64,000 nucleotides of DNA from contig OY821749.1 of assembly GCA_963682055.1 (NCBI GenBank), positions 27,473,631 to 27,537,630 on the forward strand, read 5' to 3'. This document shows, piece after piece, positions 1 through 12,800 of this stretch. The first letter of the stretch is position 1. Every line of letters starts with the position of its first letter. Made by a program: the position numbers and the translations under genes. The DNA comes from Primula veris (taxonomy: Eukaryota; Streptophyta; Magnoliopsida; Ericales; Primulaceae). The notes under the pieces were generated by a model. It did not search any database and was not told where the DNA came from. It saw only the letters and a program-made list of their open reading frames with translations.

Positions 1-1711
1 TCGCTGTTGTCCATTACCTAGGGATTACAGTTTTTGGATGTCCCTAATCCTTTTTTTTTTTTAGCTAGTGACGTTTGCATGCAATGCAAAGTTCACAAAA
101 ATATAAGTATCATACCCCAATTTACAAATATTTTTGAATGGGTGTGGTGCTCACAAGAGTTTCACTGAAAGTACATTTCATATTTGCGACCTAAACATGT
201 ACTTTCCCACATTTCGATGATACCAAAGCTAACCATGCTTGAAACCTTGGTTCAGAAACAAATCAACCATTCAATTACAGTTTACACGACTTAATTTCAA
301 AACTAAGATAGTTAACCGCCGTTACGTAAGCAAACAAGGTGAGACTTTGCAACCAACACCACCATGGACACATAAATTTGCAAATTAGTTTTGTGTATAA
401 ATATAAGCTAACTTTAAACAAGAAAAATATCTTTCCATGTCTTAAGGGTATCTCTTATCTCGCATTCCTTTGTTATATAACTTTTATAACCTGTCTAATT
501 GATAAACAAACTTATTTATATAGAGACTCGTGTTCGGTTATTAACAACTCGGTTAGCTTATAGTTACAAATGACTTGAGCATAAAAGAAGTTTCATGTTC
601 GTTTAGCAAACAAGTATAACATAATGAACACAACACTACTCGTTTCCAACTCGATTAAATGGGATTAACTCATAATAAAATAACCCTTTAAAACATTTCA
701 AACGAAATCCATCAAACCAGATATTAGAGTGTGATAGTTTTTCTAACACTTGAATGGATTCCATGGTGATGCGTTACTTAAGCAATCTACCATCTTTATG
801 CATAATGATCTACTATATATATAATTCGGACGTTTTTTCTTGAACATATGACAACCTGAGTATTGCATTGATTGGACTCTTAACATATAATTTTCGGCCC
901 AATCTACGCCAGAACTACCTTTAAAAACAAAATCCTAAAAGTACGAAATCCTAAAAGTACGATATAAATCTTGTAAGATGTTGCTCTAACCAGGAAAATA
1001 CAAGACCCCTTAGAGATTGATATTTGATGCTATACCCACCGAGATACTTTCATCACCAAATTCTTAGGTACGTTGTAAATAAACACAACGATTTCTACGA
1101 AAAAAAAATGAATAAATAAACAGAAAATAGTTTCCTCAAATATATAAATATCAAATACAAGATTTAACATAAAATAATGTAAATGATACCGAAATGGACT
1201 AAAATCCGAGACGAAGTAACTAGAAGCAGTTTTTCTTAAACGATATTTGCCCCACCACATCTGTTTCTGGTTAAATGGGGCAATTCGTTCCCAAGGTACA
1301 ACGTCTATCACATGTGACTCGGTGGAAACGGCACCGAGCCACGATCCGTTGGTGGTGCGGTACTCTCTCTATGTATGCATATGTGTTTGTGTGTGAATGT
1401 GTGATATGTCATGTATTTTATTTGTCATGGAAAAGTCCCAAAAAAAATGGATAAAGACCATCATTTTTAAACATTTTCTTTGTAACTCATTCTATAATTA
1501 AAGACACACATAAATGGAGAGAATGAATGGTTTTATAACCACTAAATTAATAGCATTCACTCAAACAAAAACCAATGTCTTTCCAACACAGATGATATGA
1601 ATTATAGTTTCCACTGGGTCCGGTGATGTTTAATTAATAAGCCACCACCATTTATCTATTTATGATAGAACTAGTTTTAGTGAATTTAGATCGTAGGTTA
1701 TGCCTGACCTT

Positions 1712-1817
1712 TCATACACAGTACTGATGTTCATGGGAGGTTCTTGTGTTTTCAGCCCTTCACCAAAGAAAAAAAGTATCTGGCCCAATATTTCATACAC
1801 AGTACTGATGTTCATGA
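1712..1817. repeat. spaced direct repeat
   Basis: A 25 bp block reading TTCATACACAGTACTGATGT plus TCATG occurs near 1712 and again near 1792, about 80 bp apart. The intervening sequence is unrelated. No gene or terminal inverted repeat is associated with it. Confidence 0.6.
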
Positions 1818-2237
1818 GAGCTGAGTTTCTCTGCTTTTCTATAGTTTATTTATTTATTTTTTGACTTGGTATTTTTTTTTAAAGACGGTGAATTCTTAAT
1901 TTAGAAACCAATCCAAAAGAATGAGGTATACGAAACTACTTCTCTAGTGTAATTAATTAATTACAAAGCCTCCAAGACTAAAATCCACAATTACAACCTA
2001 CCAAGCTAATAATTTAAGTCGCATCCCTTCACATGTCGCTTCTATGAATTCCGATATGACATCCTAAAACACTACCAAACAACTAGGTTTGCCTAACCCA
2101 CTAATTAAAGAGAATTTTAGACCAAGAGAACGGAATATCACCATATATTATATATAGACTTCCGAATTTGTACTTACCTACCAAAATAAATAAGTAAATA
2201 TATACGTACAGGAGTACTATTCGATCGGTATAAATTT

Positions 2238-2433
2238 ATATATCTTATACGAAATCACGTGTAATTTTGATCGATTTTGAACATGTAACTAAATTGCTGA
2301 AACGAAAAATTTTATTATTTTTTTACATAGTTTAAATGTTAAACTATATGATAAAAAAATTAAATTTATTTCGGCAATTTAGTTACATGTATAAATCCGA
2401 TCAAAGTTGTGTGTGAATTCGTATAAGGGAGTA
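2238..2433. mobile_element. palindromic MITE, Stowaway-like
   Basis: Two arms of about 90 bp are inverted copies of each other. The left arm starts CTTATACGAA at 2244 and the right arm ends TTCGTATAAG at 2427; both contain ACATGTAACTAAATTG. The centre near 2340 is AT-rich. The right end read inward is TA followed by CTCCCTTATACG, which resembles a Stowaway (Tc1/mariner) terminus with a TA target site; the left terminus is eroded. The hairpin is seen directly; the superfamily is inferred. Confidence 0.55.
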
Positions 2434-3835
2434 TACGACTATATCTCACTTTTTATACTACTAAGTATTATTTTTGGTACCACTCTTCCATACGCAACTT
2501 ATTTGATGACACTTAATTCCCAGCTTGTACATTTAATTACTCCATATAAGTATTAAATTGTACCATAACATTTATTTTAGTGCTAATATTAAAGCAAATT
2601 GCCGCTTATTCTCATCGCCCGATCATTGGGAAAAATACTCAAAACGGTTTCAAGTTTTCACCCTCTTGTACAGCTTTGGCAAAATAAGTATTCAGTAAAT
2701 AAGTGGGTGGGGTTGGAATTATACTAGTAAAACAAAAATTGGTCACTTAACGAAAAAAGAAGAAGTCATAATTAAGTACGAATAAGTTGAAAGTCCGGTC
2801 TGAGTATATATATTATAGTTGAACTTGGACGGGTGACCAATATTAAAATGCACAGGCTAAAAAAAAGCTATATAATACTCAATATTTTGAGAAACGGAAA
2901 TTAATATGAAACGGTGGGTCGATAAAGACATCTTGGCAATTTGGCACTATTAGGTAAGATGTCCATGGGTAAACAGTTGTAAAGCATGAGCAGATCCAAA
3001 GTTCACTTATTATTGACACTTTTCAGTGTGCATGAGTTCAATACTTTTCGCTCTGGAGTTATAACATACGGTGTAAAAAGTGTATTTTATGTTTTAAGTA
3101 GTGGAAATTTTAAATATTAGTGAAGTTTAATGGCTTCAAATACTAATTAATATGGAATACAGTATTTTTAAAATTGAATAGTTAAAGATTGTTAGCTTGG
3201 TATTTTGAACTATATCCCATTTGACGCTTTACATCAAAGGAGTAGATCACAATTCACAAATGATTTTAATTTAGAGTTATTTAAAAACGATGTTTAAAAT
3301 CAAAACTACCTTGTCATTAATTATTAACTAATTTTCAATCTGTATCTTTTTATGTGTAACTGATCAGTATGCTCTATATATTCAAGTTTCATTGAGATTT
3401 TGAAGATCTAATTAATAAAATGGTGTAGTATAGTGTAAAGATTTCGTTGGTTGTAGTAAATTGTATGAAAATCATTGCTATGCTATTTTAATATAAAGAC
3501 ACCATGATGCATGAAGTAAAAAATAATTCTACCAATGCAATATGGATAGTAATATGTATTACTTATTTATGAATTTATAGTGGTATGACACTTTCATTTC
3601 ACAAAAAGAAAAAGAGTAGAAAATAGTTAAAGATTAAATTATACTATTGTGTGTGGAAAAAACGCGTAGGTTTGACTAGTGTACTTTGAAGTTGTCATGT
3701 GAGTGATGAGGTAAAGCATCTTTTCTTTCTCTTAAAATCTTAAATAAAATAAAATAAAAATTTATATTTCCCTTATATTTATGTACCACTTCACCATTGC
3801 AAATAATTCACCACATCTCTTTCTCTCTCATTACA

Positions 3836-4764
3836 ATGAATCAGATATCTAAAGTGGTTGCCATATTTTTCCTTCTCTTTTCTTTTTCAATATTTATAAC
3901 ATCTGCTCGTCTCCTAAATCTGCCTCAAGGTAACCCTAACTTCTTTTCAATATTTGTATTATTGTATACATATATGCAAAACAATATCACATTTTTCTTG
4001 AGTTTTTCGTTGTTCTTGATTTGCAGTTTTGAAACTCAATATTATGTCTTCTTTTTAAGATTTGGGTTGTTAACTTAGAATCTCAGTTCTTTCCTTTTTA
4101 TTTGACAAGTAATAACGTTTATTTCATTAATCCTAAGAAGGTTTAAAAAAAAAAGGTATAATTTTTGGCATAATTTTGTAAAAGGAATGAAGAATGAGAG
4201 TTCAGATCACAAACAAAATTATTAGAGTGATGTGTTTTTTTTCCCGAATTTTCTGCCAATTCTCAGTAATGAGACATGTAACAACTTCATCTAATTTCTC
4301 AGCTTTATTTGTTTATTTTAAGTAAGACTCTTTTATTTTAAAACAATAATTGCTAAAAAATATTATTTTAGAATTAATTCGCTCTTAAATAAAAAATTTA
4401 ATAGTTTTTTTTTTTATTGTTTAATCAGGGAAGGAGCTTGGGAAAACTATTGAGTCCACTCCTGCAGATTCTACCATGCAGATACAAGAAGATGGTTTTA
4501 TTAATGCAAGTGCACCGCCTTTTCATTTTTAATTTTACAAATTAAAAATTATATATTCACGTTATGTTACCACATCATCAAATATTTCAATATCTTACTT
4601 TCTACATCATTTTTTGTTTTTCTTCTTTGTTGCAACAGATAACAGATTTGGAGGAAGTGGAGTGCGATGAAAAAAATGAAGATTGTGTTAGGAGAAGGAT
4701 TGCTGAAGCTCACTTGGATTATATATATACTCAACGCAATAAGCCCCAACAAACATCGCCTTAA
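3836..4764 (+). CDS. PSK: phytosulfokine (PSK) precursor, three exons
   Basis: Preproprotein of the sulfated pentapeptide hormone phytosulfokine, which PSK receptor kinases perceive at the cell surface to promote growth and modulate immunity. Exon 1 is 3836-3929 and encodes a hydrophobic signal peptide ([20 protein letters not shown], then ITSA). Exon 2 starts at 4429 and exon 3 ends with TAA at 4762-4764. The hormone motif YIYTQ is encoded at 4720-4734, residues 84-88 or 85-89, preceded by the family's acidic, Cys-containing segment ([11 protein letters not shown]) and HLD. In this family the conserved Asp before the first Tyr supports tyrosylprotein sulfotransferase, and subtilase-type processing releases the peptide. 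Total length is 97 or 98 aa, normal for the family. The exon 2/3 junction is ambiguous: a GC donor after 4505 with acceptor before 4639, or a GT donor after 4509 with acceptor before 4646, both in frame. Confidence 0.92.
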
Positions 4765-7029
4765 AACATATAAAAGAAATAAGAGAATCAATATATTACT
4801 ATATAGCTTCTTTAATTAGGCTTAGTTATATCGAAGAATTTAGAGTCCTCAGCTATGTATGATTTGGTTAACAATGTGCAACTATTGGATCAGCTATGTG
4901 TTATGAATTAGAGTGCTTTTATTTCTTTGTATGGTACCTAACTTCTATACTATCGTCATTTTCTCTTTAAAGGAACATTTCAAAAAATCGATATATATTT
5001 TACAGATATAACTTTCACGAGTATATCTGAATCAGCCAGCTATCAAGAATATAATTGTCAAACTAAGGGTTGATTCGAGTAATCTCGAGTCAGTCATTGA
5101 GAACCGAATGCGAGTAATTATGAGTTTTCCTAATCTTTGAACACAAACTACGCATACAGTATTCACATCTTATGAACCTTCTTGATCAGCCTAATTAATT
5201 AACTACTACTATTCTTCGAAATAATTTACATAAATATCTAAGTCTAGTTCTTAAAATTCTATGATTGTCCATTATCAGTGGTGTTAGCTAATTTCCCTCA
5301 AGTGTTCATACATTAGCTTCTCAATTGTTGTTAAGAAAGTCTAAAACTAAAAGAGTGTGTCGTTTGGTAGCACTCTCTAGAATTAACTTAACGATTTTCA
5401 CGTGTTAATACTCACCAATTGACCCTTCTCTAGCTCTTATACATGTCCAGGATTTCCAGTATCAATGGTTTATCGGTTGTAGTTTTTCCAGAGTTCTCGC
5501 GATTTTTCATCTTTGTTTTGACCAACTCTTTATAAAATGTCTAAAAACAAAAAAAAAAATGATGTCAACGGTGGCACTCTCCCTAATTATTACGAGTTCT
5601 TATCTGCATTTCGAGTTAAGAGATACTCAATTAAAGTTAACTAAAGTAACTTTGATGATGTGTGAAATGTGGTTATAAGTTGGGAGTTGAGGGATTATTG
5701 AGCAGTGCTAGATTAACGTTGATGAATTATTGGAAGGTACTTCTGAAGTACGAGTTTGATTTCAGAACTACGACTCGTACTTCTCAAATACGAGATTGAT
5801 TTAGAAAAGTCAACCGTTTAAAAAAAAATCAAGCATCATACTTCAAAACTACAACTCGTACTTTAGAATTATGAGTTTAATACTGTATTCAGATTATACT
5901 GACCGTATAAAGATAACAATTATAAATGCAATATAAAACATCACAACTTTATTGCCGTCCTTTTATTTTCTTCGTCTTGTTTTTCCTTTTCTAGAAATGG
6001 CATTATGACATTCCACCTAGACTTGCTCAATGTACATGGTTGACTATGGAGATGTATTTAATTGTTTACAGTTGAAATTGACAAACGACCTAACATGTCA
6101 TGATGAGCACGTGTCATTTTTGCATTATTAGGAGACAAAATATAGTGGCTAAACTGGAGTACGAGTATTTCGACTTGCCATGCTCTTTTGAAGTTTTATA
6201 TATTATTATTTGTTCTGACAATATTATTCGGTGAATAAGAATAGAGTTATAAATCATGCATGTCATTTATAAGTGTGACCTAAAATATCAAGCACATAGA
6301 AATTAGAAGATTTGGCATATTAGAATTAAAAAAGGTTAAAACGACAGCTTTGACTTAGTATAAACATCTGCTCTTTATTTGTTTTGACAGTTGGTTCTTT
6401 TTTGGTACAAAGTTTTCACAGCAGTTGTTATATGATACTATAGACGTTACATTTAAGTGTTCTTTGATTGATCAACACTTCCAGAATTACGAAAACCACG
6501 ACTAATTTTACTAACAAAGTGAGTCGATCTGGTCGTGAGGGATAAATGGATTAAACATTCTTCAAACAGCCCATATTCATGTTCTAACGAGTTCTAAATC
6601 AGCTTTGATTATAATCTAAAACGAACCGAGCGAGGCTGGATTCTAGCGACAATAATCACAATGAATAGAAGTCATACCACAAGCTGTTTAAATTAAAATG
6701 TGGAAAATACGAGCCAAATCAAGAAATATAACATCCTAACAAGACAAAGTCAAGTCACTTTAGGGGACCAATAGCTCTATTCATAAGAGTCGTATCCATT
6801 ATTGACAGCGGAAGAAGCCAAGTTGAGTAATACAATGCTCCGAGTCCTTAGAGCATCCGTATCAGTTAATCTAAACAACTTTCTCTTATAAATAGGAAAA
6901 AATTTGTTAAAATGGTATCACATCAGTTTCTCTAAAATTTCTTCAAATATAAAGAAACTCGGGTAAATTTTGGATTGGTCCTCTATCATAAAACTAATTA
7001 AGGATGGGTCTGGCGTGCTGAAATTATTT
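4765..7029. other. intergenic, no gene seen
   Basis: About 2.2 kb downstream of the phytosulfokine gene. The first few hundred bases should contain its 3' UTR. Around 5740-5880 a motif of the type GTACTTCTGAAGTACGAG recurs in both orientations (TCGTACTTCT, AACTCGTACTTT), which looks like decayed repeat DNA. No recognisable exon is visible. Confidence 0.5.
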
Positions 7030-7185
7030 AAGTTTCAGTCCGTTTTAGGTGGACCAATCATATTGCCACACGCAGCGCTACTTCATGCGCGCGTTGCACC
7101 AGATCTTCCACGCTACCCAATCAGAACGTACCACGCAGCTTATCTCCATGCGCGCGTTGCATTTGATCCCGGCCACCTGTATCCT
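7030..7185. repeat. GC-rich pair of about 62 bp direct repeats
   Basis: Two imperfect copies share CCACGCAGC and CATGCGCGCGTTGCA, at about 7086 and 7148. This is a sharp GC-rich island in very AT-rich DNA. Two overlapping short reading frames cross it, but the repeat explains them and no domain is visible. It may be part of an unclassified transposable element that also includes the minisatellite that follows. Confidence 0.6.
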
Positions 7186-7489
7186 TGAAATACATAGTTA
7201 CCCCAGTAGTTTCATAAATTGTCATTTCAGTACATTTAGTTTAAATTTAAATATAAAATGCTATATGATCCGCAATTTTCATATATAAAATCACAAAATC
7301 TAATCACACTATAACTTTTTACCCCCTATTAAAATTTAACATTAATTTTTATAAAAATTCCGAAAAGAGTATAAAATTAGTAAAAAAAAGAAGGGAAAAG
7401 TCAAAAAAATCACAAAAAATAACTTAATAGCCAGAAAAATCATAAAAAATCCAAAAAGAACTTTAAAAATTAATTATTTAGACCATTTC

Positions 7490-8997
7490 TAAAACCGGTG
7501 AGAGTCATTTTAAAGGCAACCTTAATATTTTTAGAAACAATCTGAGTCATTTTAAAAATAGTGTATGCCATTTAAACAAATTTATAATAGTTTAAAATCA
7601 TTTTAAAAAAATAGTCTTAGTCGTTTAAGGGTAATTTTTAAAACAATATGGGGTCATTTTAAAACACTTTGAGACATTTTTAAAAACAGTCTGAGACAAT
7701 GTTAAAAACAGTTTGATTCATTTTTAAAAGCAGTATGGGTCATTTTTAAAAATCGTTTGAGTCATTTTTTTACAAAAATCTAACATTTTAAAAACAATCT
7801 AAGTCAATGTTCAGAAACAGTCTAACTCATTTGAAAAAAAAATTAGTATGAGTACATTTTAAAAAAACAGTCTAAGTATTTAAAAACACTCGAAGTAATT
7901 TAAAAAGGACATTTTTGAAAAATAGTATAAGATTTTTGAAAAACAGTCTGAGTAATTTTAAAAACAATATAAGTCATTTTAAGTTATTTTAAAAATAGTC
8001 AGAGTAATTTAAAGAATAGTCTGAATAATTTTATAAATACTCTAGGTAATTTAAAGTTATTTTAAAAAATAGTTAGAGTGATTTGGAAACAATGTGAGTG
8101 ATTTAAAAAAAATAGCGTGAAAATTTAAAAAGAGTCTTAATATTTTTCAAAAAAACCTAAGTCGTTTTTAAATAATTTAAAAAGCAGTATGAGTAATTTT
8201 AAAAAATAGTCTCGATAATTTTAAAAACAGTCTGGCTAATTTTAAAAAATAGTCTGATCAATTTTAAAAACTGTATGAGTAATTTTAAAAATAATTTGAG
8301 TAATTTTAGTTAATTTTAAAAACAGTCTAAGAAATTTTAAAAACAGTATGAGTAATTTTAAAAATAATTTGAGTAATTTTAAGTTATTTTAAAAACAGTA
8401 TGATCAATTTTAAAAAAACATTCTGAACAAATTTAAAAACAGTATGAGTAATTTTAAGTAATTTTAAAAACAGACTGAACAATTTTAAAAACAGTATGAG
8501 TAATTTTAAAAACAATTTGAGTAATTTTAAGTAATTTTAAAAACAGTATGAACAATTTTAAAGACATTCTGAACAATTTTAAAAAACAATCTAAGCAATT
8601 TTAAAAAATAGTCTGAATAATTTTAAAAACAGTATGAGTAATTTTAAAAATAATTTGAGTAATTTTAAGTCATTTTAAAAACAATATGAGTCGTTTTAAG
8701 TAATTTTATAACAATGTGAGTAATTTTAAGAACAATTTGTGTACTTTTGAATCATTTTAAAAACAGTTTGAATTGTTTTAAAACATCATTTGGGCGTTTA
8801 TGGTCATTTTAAAAACAGTTCGAGTAATTTTAAAAAAAAATCTAAGTCGTTTTAAGTAATTTTAAAGACATTATTAGTTACTTTTAAAAAAGACTAAGCC
8901 TTTAAAAAGAATATTTAGTCATTCATGTCAGTTTTATGGTCATTAAAAAACTGTGCGAGTCGTTTCAAACAGTATAAATATTTAGTCTGGATCATTT
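7490..8997. repeat. degenerate AT-rich minisatellite, period about 20-22 bp
   Basis: About 1.5 kb is made of imperfect copies of a unit close to GAGTAATTTTAAAAACAGTA, with variants GTCATTTTAAAAACAGTCT and AACAATTTTAAAAACA. Dozens of copies run head to tail; homogeneity is highest at about 8150-8660 and edges are more diverged. A higher-order pattern is visible in the middle, where AGTAATTTTAAGTAATTTTA joints recur. No coding potential. Confidence 0.9.
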
Positions 8998-9179
8998 TTG
9001 TTTTTGTTTTTTCATTAGAAAGGAGCGGATTTTACTATTTAAAGTTTTAAACATTTTTAATAACTAGTTTTCATTGTAAGACTATAAATTTTAAATTTTA
9101 AACCTAATGGACCAGATGTATAATTTGAAAAAACTGTTGGAAATTACAATCTGGTCCCATCTTCCTCACCCTCACGGAT

Positions 9180-9412
9180 CTGAAACTTAGAGAGAGAGAG
9201 AAGTCTTCTCCGCCGTACTCCGCCGCTCCTCCACTCCGCCTCTGATCGAGATAGAGAGAAAGAAATATATATACACAGATATATACTTATATATGGATAT
9301 AGATACAGAGAGAGAACGTGGCAGGATGGAGGAATGTGGCGGAGCTTCGCCGGAGAGCCAAGGCGGTGGCGGGGTTCAAGGCGGCGGCGGCGGGGTTCAA
9401 GGCGGCAGTTGT
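9180..9412 (+). other. GC-rich coding-like island, possible truncated gene start
   Basis: An abrupt GC-rich stretch contains GA-repeat leader sequence (AGAGAGAGAGAGAAG), CCGCC-rich segments, and an ATG at 9293 that opens a short frame (MDIDTERERGRMEECGGASP, then Gly-rich GGGVQGG repeats). An 18 bp imperfect tandem repeat GGCGGCGGCGGGGTTCAA underlies the Gly-rich part. Composition drops back to AT-rich at about 9412 with no donor I would trust. It resembles the 5' UTR and first codons of a plant gene, cut off or captured. No domain is recognised. Confidence 0.4.
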
Positions 9413-9505
9413 GCTACTTTATGTTTATTAAAATTGGACCCATTCTTAATTACTTTAATTAAAAATAGACTAATTATTAATTAAATTTTAAAAATAAACT
9501 AATAC

Positions 9506-9689
9506 TTAAATACTTTTAGTTTTTGATGAACAATCCTTAATTTTTCCGAAACTCGTCTCATTTCCCAAAATTCCCAAAATTCAAGTTAATGAAATGTTCG
9601 CTTATAAATTAAAAAATTAATGTGAGTTGAAAGTAAATTATTAAATAATATTTTTATGTTATAAGAGAGACGATAGAGTAATTGATGTG
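9506..9689. repeat. left part of a tandem duplication split by the copia insertion
   Basis: The segment from TTTTAGTTTTTGATGAACAA to ATTGATGTG is homologous to 16396-16565. The shared parts include GTTCGCTTATAAATTAAAAA and TTAAATAATATTTTTATGTT. This copy ends in the 5 bp target site ATGTG (9685-9689), and the LTR starts on the next base. Confidence 0.85.
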
Positions 9690-9892
9690 TGTTGTAAGAT
9701 TATTGGACTCTTGGGCTTTTACTTAATGGGCCCAGGTGGGTTTGTAACCCTAACCCTCTATCTATATAAAGAGGGTTAGGGGTCTTGTATTCATTCATCT
9801 ATTCATATTCATTCATTAATAAAGACGATACTGTTCTCCCCTCTCTCTAGTTCTATCTCCCTAAATATATAGCTAATAGTTGTATTACAACA
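9690..9892 (+). repeat. 5' LTR of the copia element
   Basis: 203 bp, TGTTG...CAACA. It contains a TATA box (TATATAAA at 9763-9770) and an AATAAA signal near 9819, as expected for U3 and R. The bases right after it (CGTTATCGGCACGATG, from 9893) are where the primer binding site should lie; I did not assign a tRNA. Confidence 0.93.
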
Positions 9893-12800
9893 CGTTATCG
9901 GCACGATGCTGGCGGAGACCGGGATATACGCTCGTTGAATGGGTTAAAAAAAAAAAAAAAAAAGGCTAGGGTTTTGCTCGTTCTTGTTCTGATCAATCGT
10001 TGGAGCACTTGGTAATCCGGTACAATTACTGAATCCCCCTATTTTTCAGTTTAGTGGAACTTGAACACATGATGTTTAGTGTGCTGCTAAACCATATACA
10101 TATATAATAGGTGCGTTCTGCAACTTCTGTTGCTATTGCATGAAAATCACACCACGTACTGTTATGAACAATACTGCCCTGACTTGTCTAATGTTTACAT
10201 ATACTATGTATAGGGAGTATTAATTAAATTACTTATCACATCGTTGTCATGTGCATAAATCATATGTGAAGTTTGCTAGTAATGTGATTGATAACAGTCC
10301 TACTAATTGATATTATAGGTTGAGAGAATCATATTGTATACTAGCACATTGTAGGTTAATTAAATTATAACCCCGTTAGTATGTTCTATTTGTGCTGCAT
10401 GAAAAAAAAAAACCTCAATTACTTATAATTCGCGTGTATGTATGTGACTGTTAATAACTTGGAAAAGTAAACAAGGTTACTGCATGTAAATTTGCTAGTG
10501 TATAAAAAGAACATTAGATTTACTTCCAATTGCCAATGGATTATAATTAAAGATTACCTTACAAATTGCATGTGTATTTTCTCCTACCATAAACGAAATA
10601 CTAGTATAACGTATTACTGTATGTGATTTGGTACATGTTTGGAAATTACTATAAGTTTGCTTCCTTGCATGTTGTGGTGTAATATATGAATGATTTAATT
10701 ACCATGTATAGAATTTACACATATAGCAATACAATAATTAAATATTGAGTAATATCTTGCTTAGTGTAAATTGGTAAATTTAGATTGTGCTAATATGTAC
10801 TACCATGCTACTGCTATATTATTTAATCATGCAAGCAGGTACGATCTATGTATTTATTTACTGTCATGTACACTTGTGTAAAATATGGTAATTTGCGAAA
10901 TCATATATTTTCACATTTAAGTTGGAAAAATTATGAACCTTCCCCAAATAGGCTCACCTATTTGGATACGATGTCTAGGAAAGATAAAGGCGGAAGTCGT
11001 TCTCCTAATGAGGTCGGTTTTTAAGAGGCATTCGTGCCCACCCCCCTCACCGTCTTTCCTGGTCGTGTTCAAATAGAGCTACCGAAAGGGGTTGACTAAA
11101 TAATAATTTTCCCGAGTGTGTTTATATAGTGATGTATGTTTCGCCGAATTGGTGTTTCAGTATCGACCCGTCGTTCGATCAATGAGAACCGATTCACATG
11201 AGAAGCAAAACTAATATTTTCGAACCTGTCGTTTCGAAAAAATGTTTGTGCATGTGCAAACCATAAACATATAAACCAGTCGTTTTATATGATAAATAAT
11301 CCAGAACTCCCAACACATGTTGGATGCCATCTATGATGAGAAAAATCGCAAAACATACTTGCGAAATGACTGTTTAGACGTTGATGTTATTCCGTCACCA
11401 CATGTTAGTCACCCTGATGTGTGAAAAATGTGATGCCCAATTTTTTTTGGATGCCATCTTTTATGAGTAAAACACGAGTTTGTTGTTACCCTCATAATAA
11501 ATGTTAAGGCGTTGATTTTATTCCGCCGCCACATTTGAGACGTGATAACGTCTATGGTGAACAAATGTCTGAAATTGACATATTGGAGCAATCCTTCACC
11601 AAAATACTAGCTTGGAAATTGTATTCCATAAGCTGTATCGTGAATTTATATTCACCATGTTCCTTTTATCACCCATCTGTTATTGGATAAGAAAATTACT
11701 CCGGTGAGTAGTTTTAATCCTATTGGGTCAATGGCGAATTGTTTGCCTGATTAATGCTCTTCGTGTATATTTTTTTTCCACGAATCGAGAACCGAGACAA
11801 GCGTTATTTGTCTCGAACTGTCGCGATCCCGATGAATCGCTTAGCCAAGCGAGATTTTAGACAATCGTCAAAATCGAAAACCTGTGGCTCCAAGACAGTA
11901 ATTGAAAGAAACAATATGGGCCGTTGTCACAAAATAAGAGATAATGCTCAAGAAGCCAACTCTATGCTATAAAGACAAAGGTCATGCACGGTTACTCCTT
12001 AAATAGTTCACAACTATTATAAAGGTGGAAAAACCGATGTTAATGTGGTTAAAGCTAATTGAAAGGAAACTCTTGAGACCCCTGATTTTGTGGCTCAAAT
12101 GAGTTTAATACCTTTCTTTATTGATTTTGATAAATGTGACCAAACTTTAAATTATGAAAATTTAGGCAAAACTTGTGGGGTAGTTGATTTTTTTGGAAAT
12201 AGTGGGTAACAGTGTACCACATAATTTCACCAACTATTTGCCTAAAAGAGTACTCAGTGACAACGATTCTGGATCTGTTGTTCCAAAATCAAAATCTTTG
12301 GTAAAACCAAATTGATTTGTCAAATATGAACTCTTATACTCATGTAGGTCCTGCCGTACCTTGTTGAGTTATAAAATATTCGAGAAAACCAGTGTTATCT
12401 GGTAATAGCTCATAAAAGAATTGAAATTTCTTTACATATCCTCCATTCAATACGATCAAAAGCGTATTTTAGAGGAGTTGAAATGTCTTTCAAGTGGTTG
12501 CTACCACATTCTTTAAAGCATTTAAAGTTATCTTATCATTTCGCCTGTCGTCGAAATGATAAATGATTTAGATGCTAAGACATGATTGTCTATACTATCA
12601 TTCGCCTGTCGTCGATTGATTAGAGCATTTTGATATTGTGGCATTGACCGGATGAGATATTCCCGGGTCAAAAGACGATGCTTGATTTATAATCGCATCG
12701 CATTTGGATTCTCTCTGAGAATATATTTCGCGATTAATCCGAAATTCATGCCATTAATGCTCACTTTGAAAGACTAGTATGTGTAAAGATCACGAAATGA

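Larger units (their letters stand above)
1..3835. other. intergenic, AT-rich, upstream of the phytosulfokine gene
   Basis: I see no coding exon here; the short reading frames have no recognisable domain. The stretch holds a palindromic MITE near 2238-2433, a spaced 25 bp direct repeat at 1712-1817, and a 16 bp tandem duplication near 930-962. The last 100 bases before 3836 are very AT-rich and then pyrimidine-rich (CT tracts just before the ATG), as expected of a plant promoter and 5' leader. I could not choose a single TATA box. Confidence 0.6.

Noticed and set aside
5740..5890. Inverted copies of AGTACGAGTT-like motifs
   Set aside because: Too short and scattered to define an element; noted only as decayed repeat DNA.
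6970..7288. Two overlapping frames with internal repeats
   Set aside because: The repeated peptide comes from the 62 bp GC-rich DNA repeat; no start context, splice logic or domain.
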